Origin: Clostridia bacterium
GTDB lineage: Bacteria > Bacillota > Clostridia > Oscillospirales > CAG-272
Assembly: GCA_017464805.1 (NCBI GenBank)
Contig: JAFTYE010000016.1
Location: forward strand, 244,167-308,166
Length of the DNA: 64,000 nt
Reading direction: 5' to 3'
A model generated the notes under the pieces. That model searched no databases and was not told the DNA's origin. It worked only from the letters and a program-made list of their open reading frames with translations. The position numbers and the translations under genes are program-made. Below are positions 1 to 7,452 of this stretch, piece after piece. Every line of letters starts with the position of its first letter. The first letter of the stretch is position 1.

Positions 1-1307
1 TTAAGCTGACACTGGAGCTTCGTCGCGGCACTGATCCCGACAAGCTGATGGCAAAGCTGTATAAGCTCACCTCGCTTGACGACAATTTCAGCTGTAATTT
101 CAATCTCATTATCAATGGTACTCCTCATCAGCTCGGTGTTCTCGGCATCTTGCAGGAATGGATCAATTTCCGCCTCGGTTGCGTACGCCGTGAGCTGACC
201 TTTGACCTGAAGAAGAAGGAAGCTAAGCTGGAGCTGTTGCTTGGTCTTGGACAGATCCTTCTCGATATTGATAAGGCGATTTATATCGTTCGGAATACCG
301 AGAACGACGACCAGATCGTTCCCAATCTGATGAAGGCCTTTGATCTCACGGAGCGGCAGGCGGAATACGTGGCAGAGATCAAGCTGCGTCACTTAAACCG
401 CCAGTACATCATTGACCGACTGAATGAGATTGAGGATATTCAGAAGAGCATTGCAGAGCTGAAGGAGATCCTGGCCGACGAGCTGAAGATCAAAGCCTAC
501 ATTGTCAATCAGCTTACCGAGATCAAAAAGAAGTACGGCAAGCCGCGCAAGACACAACTAATCAGCCCTGATGATCTCCTTACCGTTACCCAGGAGGATA
601 TGGTCGAAAATTATAACGTCCGTCTCGTTCTGACACATGACGGCTATTTCAAGAAGATCACGTTGCAATCTCTGCGCGGAAACGACGAGCAGAACCTCAA
701 GGAAGGGGACTATATCCTTTCCGAGGAGGATACCGACAACCTCGGTGAGTTGGTCATCTTCACCAACCATGCACGCGTATTCAAGACAAAGGTAGCCGAT
801 TTTGATACTACCAAGGCTTCTGCGTTGGGTGAATTCCTACCTGCCAAGTTCAATATGAATGAAGGAGAGCGGCCGATTCTTGCCAAGGCACTAACCTCTT
901 ACAACAAAAAACACAACCTTGTCTTGTTGTTTGAAAACGGAAAAGGCGTGCGCGTTTCCATGGACAATTACAGTGCGGAGCGTCGCCGTCTGACCGGTGC
1001 GTTCTCCAAATCCTCTCCCGTGGTGGCTGCCTTCTACGAGGATGAGTCGAAGGAAATTCTGATGGTCGATAATATGAATCGTGCTATTCTGCTTTCCACC
1101 TCACTCATTCCAAAAATGGCCACCAAAACGGCAGGCGGCTTGACCCTGTTTGCCCTGAAAAAAGGAAAAGGGCGTCTGATCTACGCTACGGCGGATTTCA
1201 AGGATAGGTACGAAAACCCCGACCGCTATCGCAAGAAAAAGATTCCTGCAACGGGCCTTTTGCTTGCCGAGAAGGATATTGTCCTGCAACAGATCAAATT
1301 TGAATAA
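1..1307 (+). CDS. parC: DNA topoisomerase IV subunit A (ParC-like), 3' part
   Basis: The gene enters from the left edge; the reading frame is open from base 3 and only the C-terminal ~435 residues are present. The first part matches the end of the breakage-reunion domain and the coiled-coil tower of type IIA topoisomerase A subunits (the FDLTERQAEYVAEIKLRHLN region and the following helical stretch). The rest is a beta-pinwheel-like C-terminal domain. I see no canonical gyrase box (QRRGGKG-like), which favours the decatenating topoisomerase IV subunit over GyrA. The catalytic tyrosine lies upstream of the window. A strong intrinsic terminator follows. Topoisomerase IV unlinks daughter chromosomes with ParE. 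GyrA remains possible because the N-terminus is not visible. Confidence 0.8.
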   Translation, partial: KLTLELRRGTDPDKLMAKLYKLTSLDDNFSCNFNLIINGTPHQLGVLGILQEWINFRLGCVRRELTFDLKKKEAKLELLLGLGQILLDIDKAIYIVRNTENDDQIVPNLMKAFDLTERQAEYVAEIKLRHLNRQYIIDRLNEIEDIQKSIAELKEILADELKIKAYIVNQLTEIKKKYGKPRKTQLISPDDLLTVTQEDMVENYNVRLVLTHDGYFKKITLQSLRGNDEQNLKEGDYILSEEDTDNLGELVIFTNHARVFKTKVADFDTTKASALGEFLPAKFNMNEGERPILAKALTSYNKKHNLVLLFENGKGVRVSMDNYSAERRRLTGAFSKSSPVVAAFYEDESKEILMVDNMNRAILLSTSLIPKMATKTAGGLTLFALKKGKGRLIYATADFKDRYENPDRYRKKKIPATGLLLAEKDIVLQQIKFE

Positions 1308-1313
1308 AAATGG

Positions 1314-1347
1314 AAGAGCGTTGCCACGCATTGGCAACGCTCTTTTT
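1314..1347 (+). terminator. Intrinsic terminator after parC
   Basis: A perfect 13-bp stem (1314-1326 with 1332-1344) has a 5-nt loop and is followed by a T run. It begins six bases after the parC stop codon. Confidence 0.9.
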
Positions 1348-1404
1348 GCATGTTTGATTTTTCCACGGATAGACTATATCGTACATCGAAGAAAGGAGTA
1401 CGTT

Positions 1405-2724
1405 ATGAAAAAAATATTGGCAATAACGCTCATCTGCCTGGTCTTGCTCGGTAGTATGGTGGGATGCTCCCGAAACGACGAGAATACGTTGTATTTTCTG
1501 AATTTCAAGCCGGAATCCGCCGCCGCCTACAACAAGATCGCGGCTAAATATAAAGAAGAAACAGGGAAGACGCTGCGCGTGGTCACAGCAGCGTCCGGCA
1601 CTTACGAGCAGACGCTGAAATCCGAAATCAGTAAAAGCGATGCCCCCGTTTTGTTCCAGCTCAACGGTGTCATTGGTTACAACGCATGGAAGGACTATTG
1701 CAAGGACCTCTCGGATACCGAGATATACAAGCACCTATCCGATCCCCAGCTTGCCATCTCATCCGGAGAAGGTGTGTACGGCATTCCTGCTGTTGTGGAG
1801 GGATACGGTATCATCTATAACAAAGAAATTACCGATCGCTACTTCGCCCTGACTAACCGCGCCACGAAATACGCCTCTATGGACGAAATTCGCTCGTTTG
1901 AGGCTCTTTCTGCCATGGTTCGGGATATGACAGCCCATAAGGATGAACTGGGCATACGCGGCGTCTTTGCGGCTACCTCGCTCAAATCAGGGGAAGACTG
2001 GCGATTCCAGACGCATTTGGCGAATCTGCCGATCTACTACGAGTTCGAAAAGGGGAATATTGACATCAGCCGTGACGATATTTCCGAGGTTGATTTCTCC
2101 TATAACACACACTACAAGCAGCTCTTTGATCTATATCTGAACAACTCCACCACCGATCCCAAGCTTCTTGGCAGCAAGCAGGTAGCCGATTCGATGGCGG
2201 AATTTGCTCTTGGTCAATGCGCCATGGTCCAAAATGGAAACTGGGCATGGAGCCAGATCCAAGGTGTGAACGGCAACACGGTAAAATCCGAAAATATCAA
2301 ATTCTTACCAATTTATATTGGGGCAGAAGGCGAAAACACGCAAGGACTTTGCGTCGGAACGGAAAACTACTTTGCCATTAATGCCAAGGCCACTCCTGAA
2401 AAACAGAAGCTGGCGGAGGATTTCCTCGCTTGGCTGTACACGAGCGAAAGCGGTAAGGATCTGGTAACGAACGAGCTTGGATTTATCGCCCCCTATGACA
2501 CCTTCGAAGAGGATGAGGCCCCCTCTGATCCGCTTGGAAAGGAAGTATACGAGTGGATGAACAAGGACGGTGTGAATACCGTTCCGTGGGTGTTCTCGAT
2601 CTTCCCGAGCCAAAATTTCAAAAGTGATTTTGGCGCAGCACTCTTGCAGTACGCACAGGGAAATAAAGAATGGAGCGAGGTCGTGTCCCTCTTTAAGACC
2701 CGCTGGAAGGAAGAATCTGCCTGA
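1405..2724 (+). CDS. Sugar ABC transporter substrate-binding lipoprotein
   Basis: A 439-residue extracellular solute-binding protein of the maltose/multiple-sugar type (family 1). The N-terminus has a lysine-rich start, a hydrophobic core and a lipobox ending at Cys21 (SMVGC), so the mature protein should be lipid-anchored outside the membrane. I chose the ATG at 1405 because GAAAGGAG lies just upstream and it opens the signal peptide; an in-frame upstream extension has no such features. Its stop codon overlaps the start of the next permease gene. The substrate is probably a sugar or oligosaccharide, which cannot be read from the sequence. No regulator is adjacent. Confidence 0.9.
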   Translation: MKKILAITLICLVLLGSMVGCSRNDENTLYFLNFKPESAAAYNKIAAKYKEETGKTLRVVTAASGTYEQTLKSEISKSDAPVLFQLNGVIGYNAWKDYCKDLSDTEIYKHLSDPQLAISSGEGVYGIPAVVEGYGIIYNKEITDRYFALTNRATKYASMDEIRSFEALSAMVRDMTAHKDELGIRGVFAATSLKSGEDWRFQTHLANLPIYYEFEKGNIDISRDDISEVDFSYNTHYKQLFDLYLNNSTTDPKLLGSKQVADSMAEFALGQCAMVQNGNWAWSQIQGVNGNTVKSENIKFLPIYIGAEGENTQGLCVGTENYFAINAKATPEKQKLAEDFLAWLYTSESGKDLVTNELGFIAPYDTFEEDEAPSDPLGKEVYEWMNKDGVNTVPWVFSIFPSQNFKSDFGAALLQYAQGNKEWSEVVSLFKTRWKEESA

Positions 2725-3569
2725 TGCAGAAAAGCTTACGCAAATACGGTTGGCTGTTTTTGCTGCCTACTCTCATTGCTTTTTTGATCGCGTTTGTCAT
2801 CCCGTTTCTTGCCGGTGTGTGGCTTTCCTTCACGGAATTTACCACCGTTACGAACGCAAAATTTGTGGGGCTTGATAACTATATCCGTATCTTTACCGAT
2901 AACCGCGATTTTTTGAATGCCTTTTGGTTTACGGTCAAATTCACGGTCGTTTCTGTGGTTTCTGTGAACCTGCTTGCATTTATCCTCGCATTATTGCTAA
3001 CGAAGGGGCTGCGTGGAACCAATTTCTTTCGCACGGCATTCTTCATGCCGAACCTTATCGGCGGCATCGTGCTGGGGTATATCTGGCAACTTATCATCAA
3101 CGGTGTGCTGTCGGGGATGGGCGTGGATCTCACCTATCGCGCGGAGTACGGCTTTTGGGGACTTGTGGTCCTGATGAACTGGCAAATGATCGGGTATATG
3201 ATGATTATTTACGTGGCAGGTCTGCAAAACATTCCGTCGGAACTGCATGAGGTTGCCGCCATCGACGGCGCAGGCGGCTTCGCCACTCTGCGGCACATTA
3301 CGCTGCCGCTTGTCATGCCCTCGATTACCATCTGTACCTTTCTGACGCTCAGCAATTCTTTTAAGATGTTTGACCAGAACTACGCTCTCACGGGCGGTGC
3401 GCCGGGCAAAGAAACACAGATGCTGGCACTGGATATCTATAACACATTTTACGGAAGTGTAGGGAATGAAGGCGTCGGACAGGCAAAGGCGGTTCTATTC
3501 TTTGTTCTGGTGGCCCTGGTAGCCCTTATTCAGCTCCGTATCACACGTGCAAGGGAGGTAGAGACATGA
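2724..3569 (+). CDS. Sugar ABC transporter permease, MalF/UgpA type
   Basis: A 281-residue integral membrane protein with about six hydrophobic segments. The cytoplasmic EAA loop that docks the ATPase is visible as HEVAAIDGAGGFATLRHITL. Length and topology match the short MalF-like permeases of Gram-positive sugar importers. The start codon overlaps the stop of the binding-protein gene (TGATG), so the two are translationally coupled. It would form a heterodimeric channel with the next gene product. Confidence 0.93.
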   Translation: MQKSLRKYGWLFLLPTLIAFLIAFVIPFLAGVWLSFTEFTTVTNAKFVGLDNYIRIFTDNRDFLNAFWFTVKFTVVSVVSVNLLAFILALLLTKGLRGTNFFRTAFFMPNLIGGIVLGYIWQLIINGVLSGMGVDLTYRAEYGFWGLVVLMNWQMIGYMMIIYVAGLQNIPSELHEVAAIDGAGGFATLRHITLPLVMPSITICTFLTLSNSFKMFDQNYALTGGAPGKETQMLALDIYNTFYGSVGNEGVGQAKAVLFFVLVALVALIQLRITRAREVET

Positions 3570-4399
3570 GAACAAAAAAACTCGTCAATTCGCTTCTCGT
3601 CATCCTTTTGGCCGTCTTGACCGTTGCCTTTTTGTCACCCATCTTTATCGTGCTGATGAACTCCTTCAAAGGGCAATTCTTCATTTCGGATGCCCCCTTT
3701 GCGCTCCCAACAAGGGACACATTCGTCGGCTTTGACAACTATCTGTCTGGGATTGAGAAAATAGGCTTTTTCAGTGCGCTCGGATACTCGTTGTTTATCA
3801 CGGTGTTTTCGGTTCTGGCCATTTTGATCTTTACCGCGATGACCTCCTGGTATCTGACGCGTGTACGCGGACGATTTACCCGTGTCGTGTACTACACCTT
3901 TGTGTTCAGCATGATCGTGCCTTTTCAGATGGTCATGTTCACCATGTCCAAGATTGCAAACGTTCTGCATTTGGAAAACCCGGTTGGTATCATTTTGATC
4001 TATCTCGGCTTCGGGGCAGGGTTGTCGGTGTTCATGTTCTGCGGCTTCATTCGGGGAATTCCGCTTGCCATTGAAGAGGCGGCAGAAATTGACGGCTGCA
4101 CGCCCGTACAACGCTTTTTCTACGTTATCTTGCCGATTTTGAAGCCTATTTCCATCACCGTAGCCGTTTTGAACGCTATGTGGATCTGGAATGACTATCT
4201 GCTGCCGTTGCTCGTCATAGGCTCCAAATATCGCACCATTCCCGTAGCGGTACAGTACCTGCAAGGCGGGTACGGATCGCGCGACATGGGGGCACTCATG
4301 GCCATGCTGGTGTTGGCGATCATTCCGATCGTGGTGTTCTATGGGCTCATGCAAAAGCACATCATTCGTGGCGTCGTGGCCGGTGCTGTAAAAGGATAA
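3566..4399 (+). CDS. Sugar ABC transporter permease, MalG/UgpE type
   Basis: A 277-residue permease with about six membrane segments and the EAA motif EEAAEIDGCTPVQRFFYVIL. An ATGA overlap couples it to the preceding permease. The operon ends at a terminator right after this gene and contains no ATP-binding subunit. This is common in Bacillota, where a shared MsmX/MsmK-type ATPase encoded elsewhere powers several sugar importers; that such an ATPase is used here is inference. Confidence 0.93.
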   Translation: MRTKKLVNSLLVILLAVLTVAFLSPIFIVLMNSFKGQFFISDAPFALPTRDTFVGFDNYLSGIEKIGFFSALGYSLFITVFSVLAILIFTAMTSWYLTRVRGRFTRVVYYTFVFSMIVPFQMVMFTMSKIANVLHLENPVGIILIYLGFGAGLSVFMFCGFIRGIPLAIEEAAEIDGCTPVQRFFYVILPILKPISITVAVLNAMWIWNDYLLPLLVIGSKYRTIPVAVQYLQGGYGSRDMGALMAMLVLAIIPIVVFYGLMQKHIIRGVVAGAVKG

Positions 4400-4434
4400 A
4401 CAAAGGCGATGCTCTTGCATCGCCTTTGTTTTTA
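4400..4434. terminator. Bidirectional terminator between convergent genes
   Basis: A 13-bp perfect stem (4400-4412 with 4417-4429) with a 4-nt loop is followed by T-rich sequence on the plus strand and overlaps the stop codon of the convergent transporter gene. It can serve the sugar importer operon and probably the AEC transporter gene. Confidence 0.85.
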
Positions 4435-5370
4435 TATACTCAGAAGCAGGGAAATGATCGGCATGCTTAAAATAGATAGGATGGTGGATATCGCAACCAG
4501 TTTTCCCGCGTATGCGGCATTTCCGTCAAATTTTTCCGCGAACATGGAGGTTGCCGTGGCGGCGGGTGTGGACGCGGAAACCAGAATGACGGTCATGACG
4601 ATCTCGTTAACAGGAAGACCAAGGAGTGAAAACGCCTTCATGATTAAGAAAACGATCGCAGGCAGAATAAGCAGACGAAGCGCGAGGAACTGATAGAGAT
4701 ACGGGTCACGGAACATGCCCTTGAGCTTGATTTCCGTAAGACGCAGTCCAATGATAATCATGGACAGGGGCGCGACCAGCTGCTTGAGCATGTTGAGAGC
4801 CTCAATGCACAAGCTGGGAACGTAGCCGTCGATTGGCAAAAAGAAGAAGATCAAGCCGATCACCGTGGCAACCGTCGTGGGATGAAACAGAACCTTTTTG
4901 AAGGACGTTCGCTTTTTGTCACCCGTGCAGATCAAGACGCCAAGTGACCAGATGAAGACGTTGAAGGTAATGCCGTAGACGGAGGCGTAAATGGCAGCCT
5001 CGTCACCCAAAATACCAACGATCAGCGGGATGCCCATGTAGGCGGCATTGGAAAAAATGGTGGCAAATCGCAGCATTTTCCGCACGCTTTCCTCAGCGCG
5101 CTTGAAGCAGAGAAAGGCAACACCCGCAAAGAGGAAATGCGAAAGAACAGAGAAAATCAGCACCCAGATGGCATTGTGGAAGATCTGGGCATCATAGGGG
5201 CGGATATAGGCCACTACGATCAAGGCAGGCTGTGCGATGTACAGAACCAAGTTGGCAAGTGCCTTGCCAAATCCTGGGGTCGAGAGATGGCATTTTACCA
5301 TTACCAGACCCGGTGTCAGCATCAAAAACAGAATCGCAACGTTGTAAATTAGGCTTTCGGCAACATTCAT
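4432..5370 (-). CDS. AEC-family (auxin efflux carrier-like) transporter
   Basis: A 312-residue, highly hydrophobic protein with about ten membrane segments, in the AEC family of bacterial permeases (Mem_trans domain), whose members export or exchange small organic acids such as malate. The reading frame stays open further upstream, through the tRNA remnant at 5421-5485, but the extension is tRNA-derived. The ATG at 5370, preceded by GAGG, is the sensible start. The gene lies just outside the left attachment site of the prophage and is chromosomal. The substrate is unknown. Confidence 0.85.
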   Translation of the reverse strand: MNVAESLIYNVAILFLMLTPGLVMVKCHLSTPGFGKALANLVLYIAQPALIVVAYIRPYDAQIFHNAIWVLIFSVLSHFLFAGVAFLCFKRAEESVRKMLRFATIFSNAAYMGIPLIVGILGDEAAIYASVYGITFNVFIWSLGVLICTGDKKRTSFKKVLFHPTTVATVIGLIFFFLPIDGYVPSLCIEALNMLKQLVAPLSMIIIGLRLTEIKLKGMFRDPYLYQFLALRLLILPAIVFLIMKAFSLLGLPVNEIVMTVILVSASTPAATATSMFAEKFDGNAAYAGKLVAISTILSILSMPIISLLLSI

Positions 5371-5380
5371 AACAGAAACC

Positions 5381-5419
5381 TCGAAAAAAGAAAATAGGTT
5401 CGCGGATATACCGCGAACC
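5381..5419 (-). terminator. Original terminator of the tRNA-Ser gene
   Basis: Read on the minus strand, a 9-bp perfect stem (5411-5419 with 5397-5405) is followed by a run of T-rich sequence. It sits immediately beyond the tRNA 3' remnant. The integration event therefore seems to have separated the original tRNA terminator from the tRNA by 8.4 kb. Confidence 0.75.
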
Positions 5420-5420
5420 C

Positions 5421-5485
5421 ATTGTGGCGGAGAGAAAGAGATTCGAACTCTTGAACCGCTATCAACGGTTACACGATTTCCAGTC
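5421..5485 (-). repeat. Left attachment site: 3' remnant of tRNA-Ser
   Basis: These 65 bases are identical to 13797-13861. On the minus strand they contain the anticodon stem 3' side, variable arm, T arm, acceptor 3' strand and encoded CCA of tRNA-Ser, but no 5' half, so no tRNA can be made. This is the original 3' end of the tRNA gene, displaced by integration. Confidence 0.92.
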
Positions 5486-6077
5486 CTACGCTCCACGCGG
5501 CAACGGTGCTATTCTACCACAAAAAAACCGCCCTGTCAAGCCAAAAACGCCGTCAGAGCGCAAAAGACTGTCTATAGACGGAAATACCCCCATTGATAGC
5601 ATAAGATGGCTTAAAACGCAAAATTTCGCCTCATAGGCCGCGCTCCGCGCGGCTATAATGAAGATCCCGATACCTTACGCCACTGCGTGAGGGGTCGTGC
5701 AAAGCAGAGAAGTACCCCCTTCGGTGAAGCTTCGCTACCGTGGTGCAGCTCGCCCATCGGGAAGCTCCGTGCACGAGGTGGGGGCAACGCCCCCAAAATG
5801 CACAAGGCGCGTAGTTCGCGCCGAACCTGCCCCGCTCTGATCGTGCGGTAAAGACCGCGCCCCCGGTAGATCCCTGCGACCGTGTCCCGGATCGCCGCAT
5901 TGTAGGCCGCGCCGCTTTGCGGCGCATAAAACCCCCGACCCGGCTGATAGCGTAACCCTGTGGCGCGATAGCGCCCCCGGGAAGCCCCGGCCAGAGCCGT
6001 CAGGCCGCAATAGGAAAAGCCCCTGCGCCGAGATACAAGGTATCCCGGCGCAGGGGCTTTTCCGTTAGGACGGCTCT
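5486..6077. other. Gene-free, GC-rich hairpin array (candidate phage origin/packaging region)
   Basis: About 590 bases between the left attachment site and the first phage gene contain no credible coding sequence. From 5637 on they hold a series of short inverted repeats: 5637-5653, 5780-5794, 5806-5822, 5909-5925, 5962-5975, and a long structure at 5993-6077. The last has an outer 9-bp stem and an inner 18-bp perfect stem (6013-6030 with 6046-6063) topped by a further 5-bp stem. Filamentous phages keep their replication origins and packaging hairpin in such an intergenic region. The assignment here rests on position and structure only; the nick site cannot be identified by eye. Confidence 0.5.
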
Positions 6078-6083
6078 GCCTTA

Positions 6084-6371
6084 TTAGACAAAGTGGATTT
6101 CGTTGATGTAATTTTTGCTTCCGCTTTCTAGTAAAACTCTGCAGTTTTTGTCGATCAGGTCATGCATTGTCCAATTGTTTTGTTGGAGGATGAGGTTTAA
6201 GTCTTCTGTGGAGATGAGAAAATCGTATGCTCCGATGCCTTCATGTTCTTCTTCTATGAGATCGCTGATTTCTTGTATCATGTAAAGCGCATATCCGTCG
6301 TAACTTTTTCGGTTGATGTATTTTACATCATTCCAACGTCTTCTTAAGTATCCAATGATTTTGTATGCCAT
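6084..6371 (-). CDS. Small phage protein of unknown function
   Basis: A 95-residue protein, the last gene of the leftward repressor module. A good AAGGAG lies before the ATG at 6371, and only two bases separate it from the upstream repressor gene. It is acidic overall with a basic N-terminal segment (GYLRRRWNDVKY), has no membrane segment, and is not recognised as any family. Co-transcription with two repressors suggests a role in lysogeny control or superinfection immunity, which is inference. The long hairpin at 5993-6077 lies just past its stop and may also terminate this operon. Confidence 0.6.
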   Translation of the reverse strand: MAYKIIGYLRRRWNDVKYINRKSYDGYALYMIQEISDLIEEEHEGIGAYDFLISTEDLNLILQQNNWTMHDLIDKNCRVLLESGSKNYINEIHFV

Positions 6372-6373
6372 AG

Positions 6374-6610
6374 TTAACTCCTTTTTTTAGTAAAACGGTC
6401 GAGCGTTTCGACCGTTGGGATAAGCCCGGCTAAGTAGTCAAGGCTGACATTGTAAAAAATCCCGAGTTTGATAAAGTGATGTAGTGGGATCTCTTGCAAG
6501 CCGGATTCGTAACGTGCATATTGAGGTTGTTTCATTCCTAAAAAATTTGCTACTTGTTCTTGTGTAAGATCTGAATCTTCCCTCAGGTCACGTAGTCTTT
6601 GAAAATACAC
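6374..6610 (-). CDS. Cro/CI-type (XRE) DNA-binding protein, copy A
   Basis: A 78-residue single-domain helix-turn-helix protein. The HTH spans roughly residues 17-40 (TQEQVANFLGMKQPQYARYE). Translation probably starts at GTG 6610, with AAGGAG upstream. It is a close paralogue of the next protein upstream and shares the block KQPQYARYESG and the tail FYNVSLDYL. It lacks a cleavable (LexA/CI-like) C-terminal domain, so induction, if any, would need an antirepressor or a signal other than RecA-driven cleavage. It probably acts at the 6897-6970 operators together with, or against, copy B. Confidence 0.85.
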   Translation of the reverse strand: MYFQRLRDLREDSDLTQEQVANFLGMKQPQYARYESGLQEIPLHHFIKLGIFYNVSLDYLAGLIPTVETLDRFTKKRS

Positions 6611-6614
6611 AAAT

Positions 6615-6854
6615 TTAACTCCTTTTTTGAGAAAAACGGTTAAGATTTTCGGGGATGTCGATGAGTCCGGTTAAATAATCCAAGCTTACGTTGTAGAAGT
6701 ATGCCAATACGATAAGATAATGCAACGGAATCTCTTGTGATCCAGATTCATAACGTGCATATTGTGGTTGTTTGATTTGCAATACTTCTGCGATTTGAGT
6801 TTGACTTTTGCTGAATTTTTTTCTTAATCCCTTTAATCTTTGACAATTTTGCAT
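6615..6854 (-). CDS. Cro/CI-type (XRE) DNA-binding protein, copy B
   Basis: A 79-residue helix-turn-helix protein and the first gene of the leftward operon, with AAGGA before ATG 6854. Its recognition-helix region (KQPQYARYESGSQEI) is almost identical to that of copy A, so both should read the same or very similar operators. The operators lie directly upstream between this gene and the rightward early genes, the normal layout for a lysogeny switch. No membrane segment or protease domain is present. Confidence 0.87.
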   Translation of the reverse strand: MQNCQRLKGLRKKFSKSQTQIAEVLQIKQPQYARYESGSQEIPLHYLIVLAYFYNVSLDYLTGLIDIPENLNRFSQKRS

Positions 6855-6896
6855 AAAAAATCCTTTTTATTTTTGTGCATTGTAACGATTTTAACA

Positions 6897-6914
6897 TATA
6901 ACTGCTCGGTTATA
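6897..6914. promoter_or_regulatory. Operator O1 of the phage control region
   Basis: A perfect 6-bp inverted repeat TATAAC-N6-GTTATA. It is one of three copies in 74 bp and lies nearest the leftward repressor genes, so it may also control their transcription. Confidence 0.75.
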
Positions 6915-6915
6915 C

Positions 6916-6944
6916 TTGACTTTATAACGGATGAGTTATATAAT
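6916..6944 (+). promoter_or_regulatory. Rightward early phage promoter
   Basis: A TTGACT -35 box (6916-6921) and a TATAAT -10 box (6939-6944) are separated by exactly 17 bases, a near-consensus housekeeping promoter. It points toward the structural and replication genes. Operator O2 fills the spacer, so a bound repressor would block RNA polymerase. Confidence 0.85.
6923..6940. promoter_or_regulatory. Operator O2 inside the early promoter
   Basis: A perfect TATAAC-N6-GTTATA copy lying within the 17-bp promoter spacer and overlapping the first two bases of the -10 box. Confidence 0.8.
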
Positions 6945-6952
6945 GGCCTTGA

Positions 6953-6970
6953 TATAACTTTCGAGTTATA
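6953..6970. promoter_or_regulatory. Operator O3 downstream of the early promoter
   Basis: The third perfect TATAAC-N6-GTTATA copy. It covers the region just after the expected transcription start and precedes the first rightward gene by 28 bases. Confidence 0.75.
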
Positions 6971-6998
6971 GAAAATTTCATACATTGGAGGATGACCT

Positions 6999-7232
6999 AT
7001 GAACAAGAACCGGCGCAAAAAGATCACGGACGTGGTCGAACAGATCTCCACGTTGCTGGAAGATCTGAAAGATCTGGTAGCAGAGGAAGGGGAGTATATT
7101 GAGAATTTCCCGGAGAACCTGCAAGGCTCGGAAAAGTACGAGGCAGCAACCGAGCTGTACGACACCCTGGACGAATGTGCCTCCTCGATCGAGGAAGCCT
7201 GTCAGACCATCGTGGATGAGGTGACAGCATGA
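6999..7232 (+). CDS. Small acidic phage protein of unknown function
   Basis: A 77-residue protein and the first rightward gene after the repressible promoter, with TTGGAGG upstream of ATG 6999. After a short basic start it is strongly acidic and probably helical or coiled-coil, with no membrane segment. The family is not recognised by function; similar short helical proteins occur in clostridial phages. Its stop overlaps the next start (ATGA), so the two are translationally coupled. An early regulatory or replication-related role is possible but not shown. Confidence 0.65.
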   Translation: MNKNRRKKITDVVEQISTLLEDLKDLVAEEGEYIENFPENLQGSEKYEAATELYDTLDECASSIEEACQTIVDEVTA

Positions 7233-7423
7233 CCAACTTTGAGAAGATCAAGAGCATGAGCGAGGAAGAGTTCCTGCGCTGCATTATGGTCTGTCCGAAC
7301 GAGTTCAACTATATCGGCTCGGAAGCCTGGTGCAAAAAAAGTGCGCTGTTAATCGCAACTGCGCGGACTGCTGCCGTGAATGGCTGCAAGATGAGTACAC
7401 ACCTGCAAGTGCAGAGTAAATAA
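7229..7423 (+). CDS. Small Cys-containing phage protein, possibly frameshifted
   Basis: A 64-residue frame coupled to the preceding gene. Residues 1-37 look normal, with cysteines at 18, 22 and 35. After a run of seven A (7334-7340) the annotated frame becomes an Ala/Thr-rich tail, whereas the -1 frame gives a Cys-rich tail with CAVNRNCADCCREWL, ending at 7419. That tail resembles the NC-x2-C-x3-WL ends of small zinc-binding phage proteins I know from clostridial phages. Either one A is missing from this copy or the assembly, or ribosomes or polymerase slip at the A run. The function is unknown. Confidence 0.5.
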   Translation: MTNFEKIKSMSEEEFLRCIMVCPNEFNYIGSEAWCKKSALLIATARTAAVNGCKMSTHLQVQSK

Positions 7424-7452
7424 AAAATCAAAAACAGAAAGAGGTAAAGACA

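Noticed and set aside
1264..1404. An extended start of the sugar-binding protein
   Set aside because: The extension overlaps parC and its terminator, and would bury the lipoprotein signal peptide.
5421..5485. A second tRNA-Ser gene
   Set aside because: Only the 3' part is present; the sequence to its right does not form an acceptor or D arm. It is an att remnant.
5371..5496. An N-terminal extension of the AEC transporter through the tRNA remnant
   Set aside because: The extra 42 residues are encoded by tRNA and terminator sequence; ATG 5370 has its own ribosome site.
5631..6010. Two overlapping minus-strand frames of 91-98 residues in the hairpin region
   Set aside because: No ribosome site, Arg/Gly/Ser-rich composition dictated by GC-rich palindromes, and the frames run across the inverted repeats.
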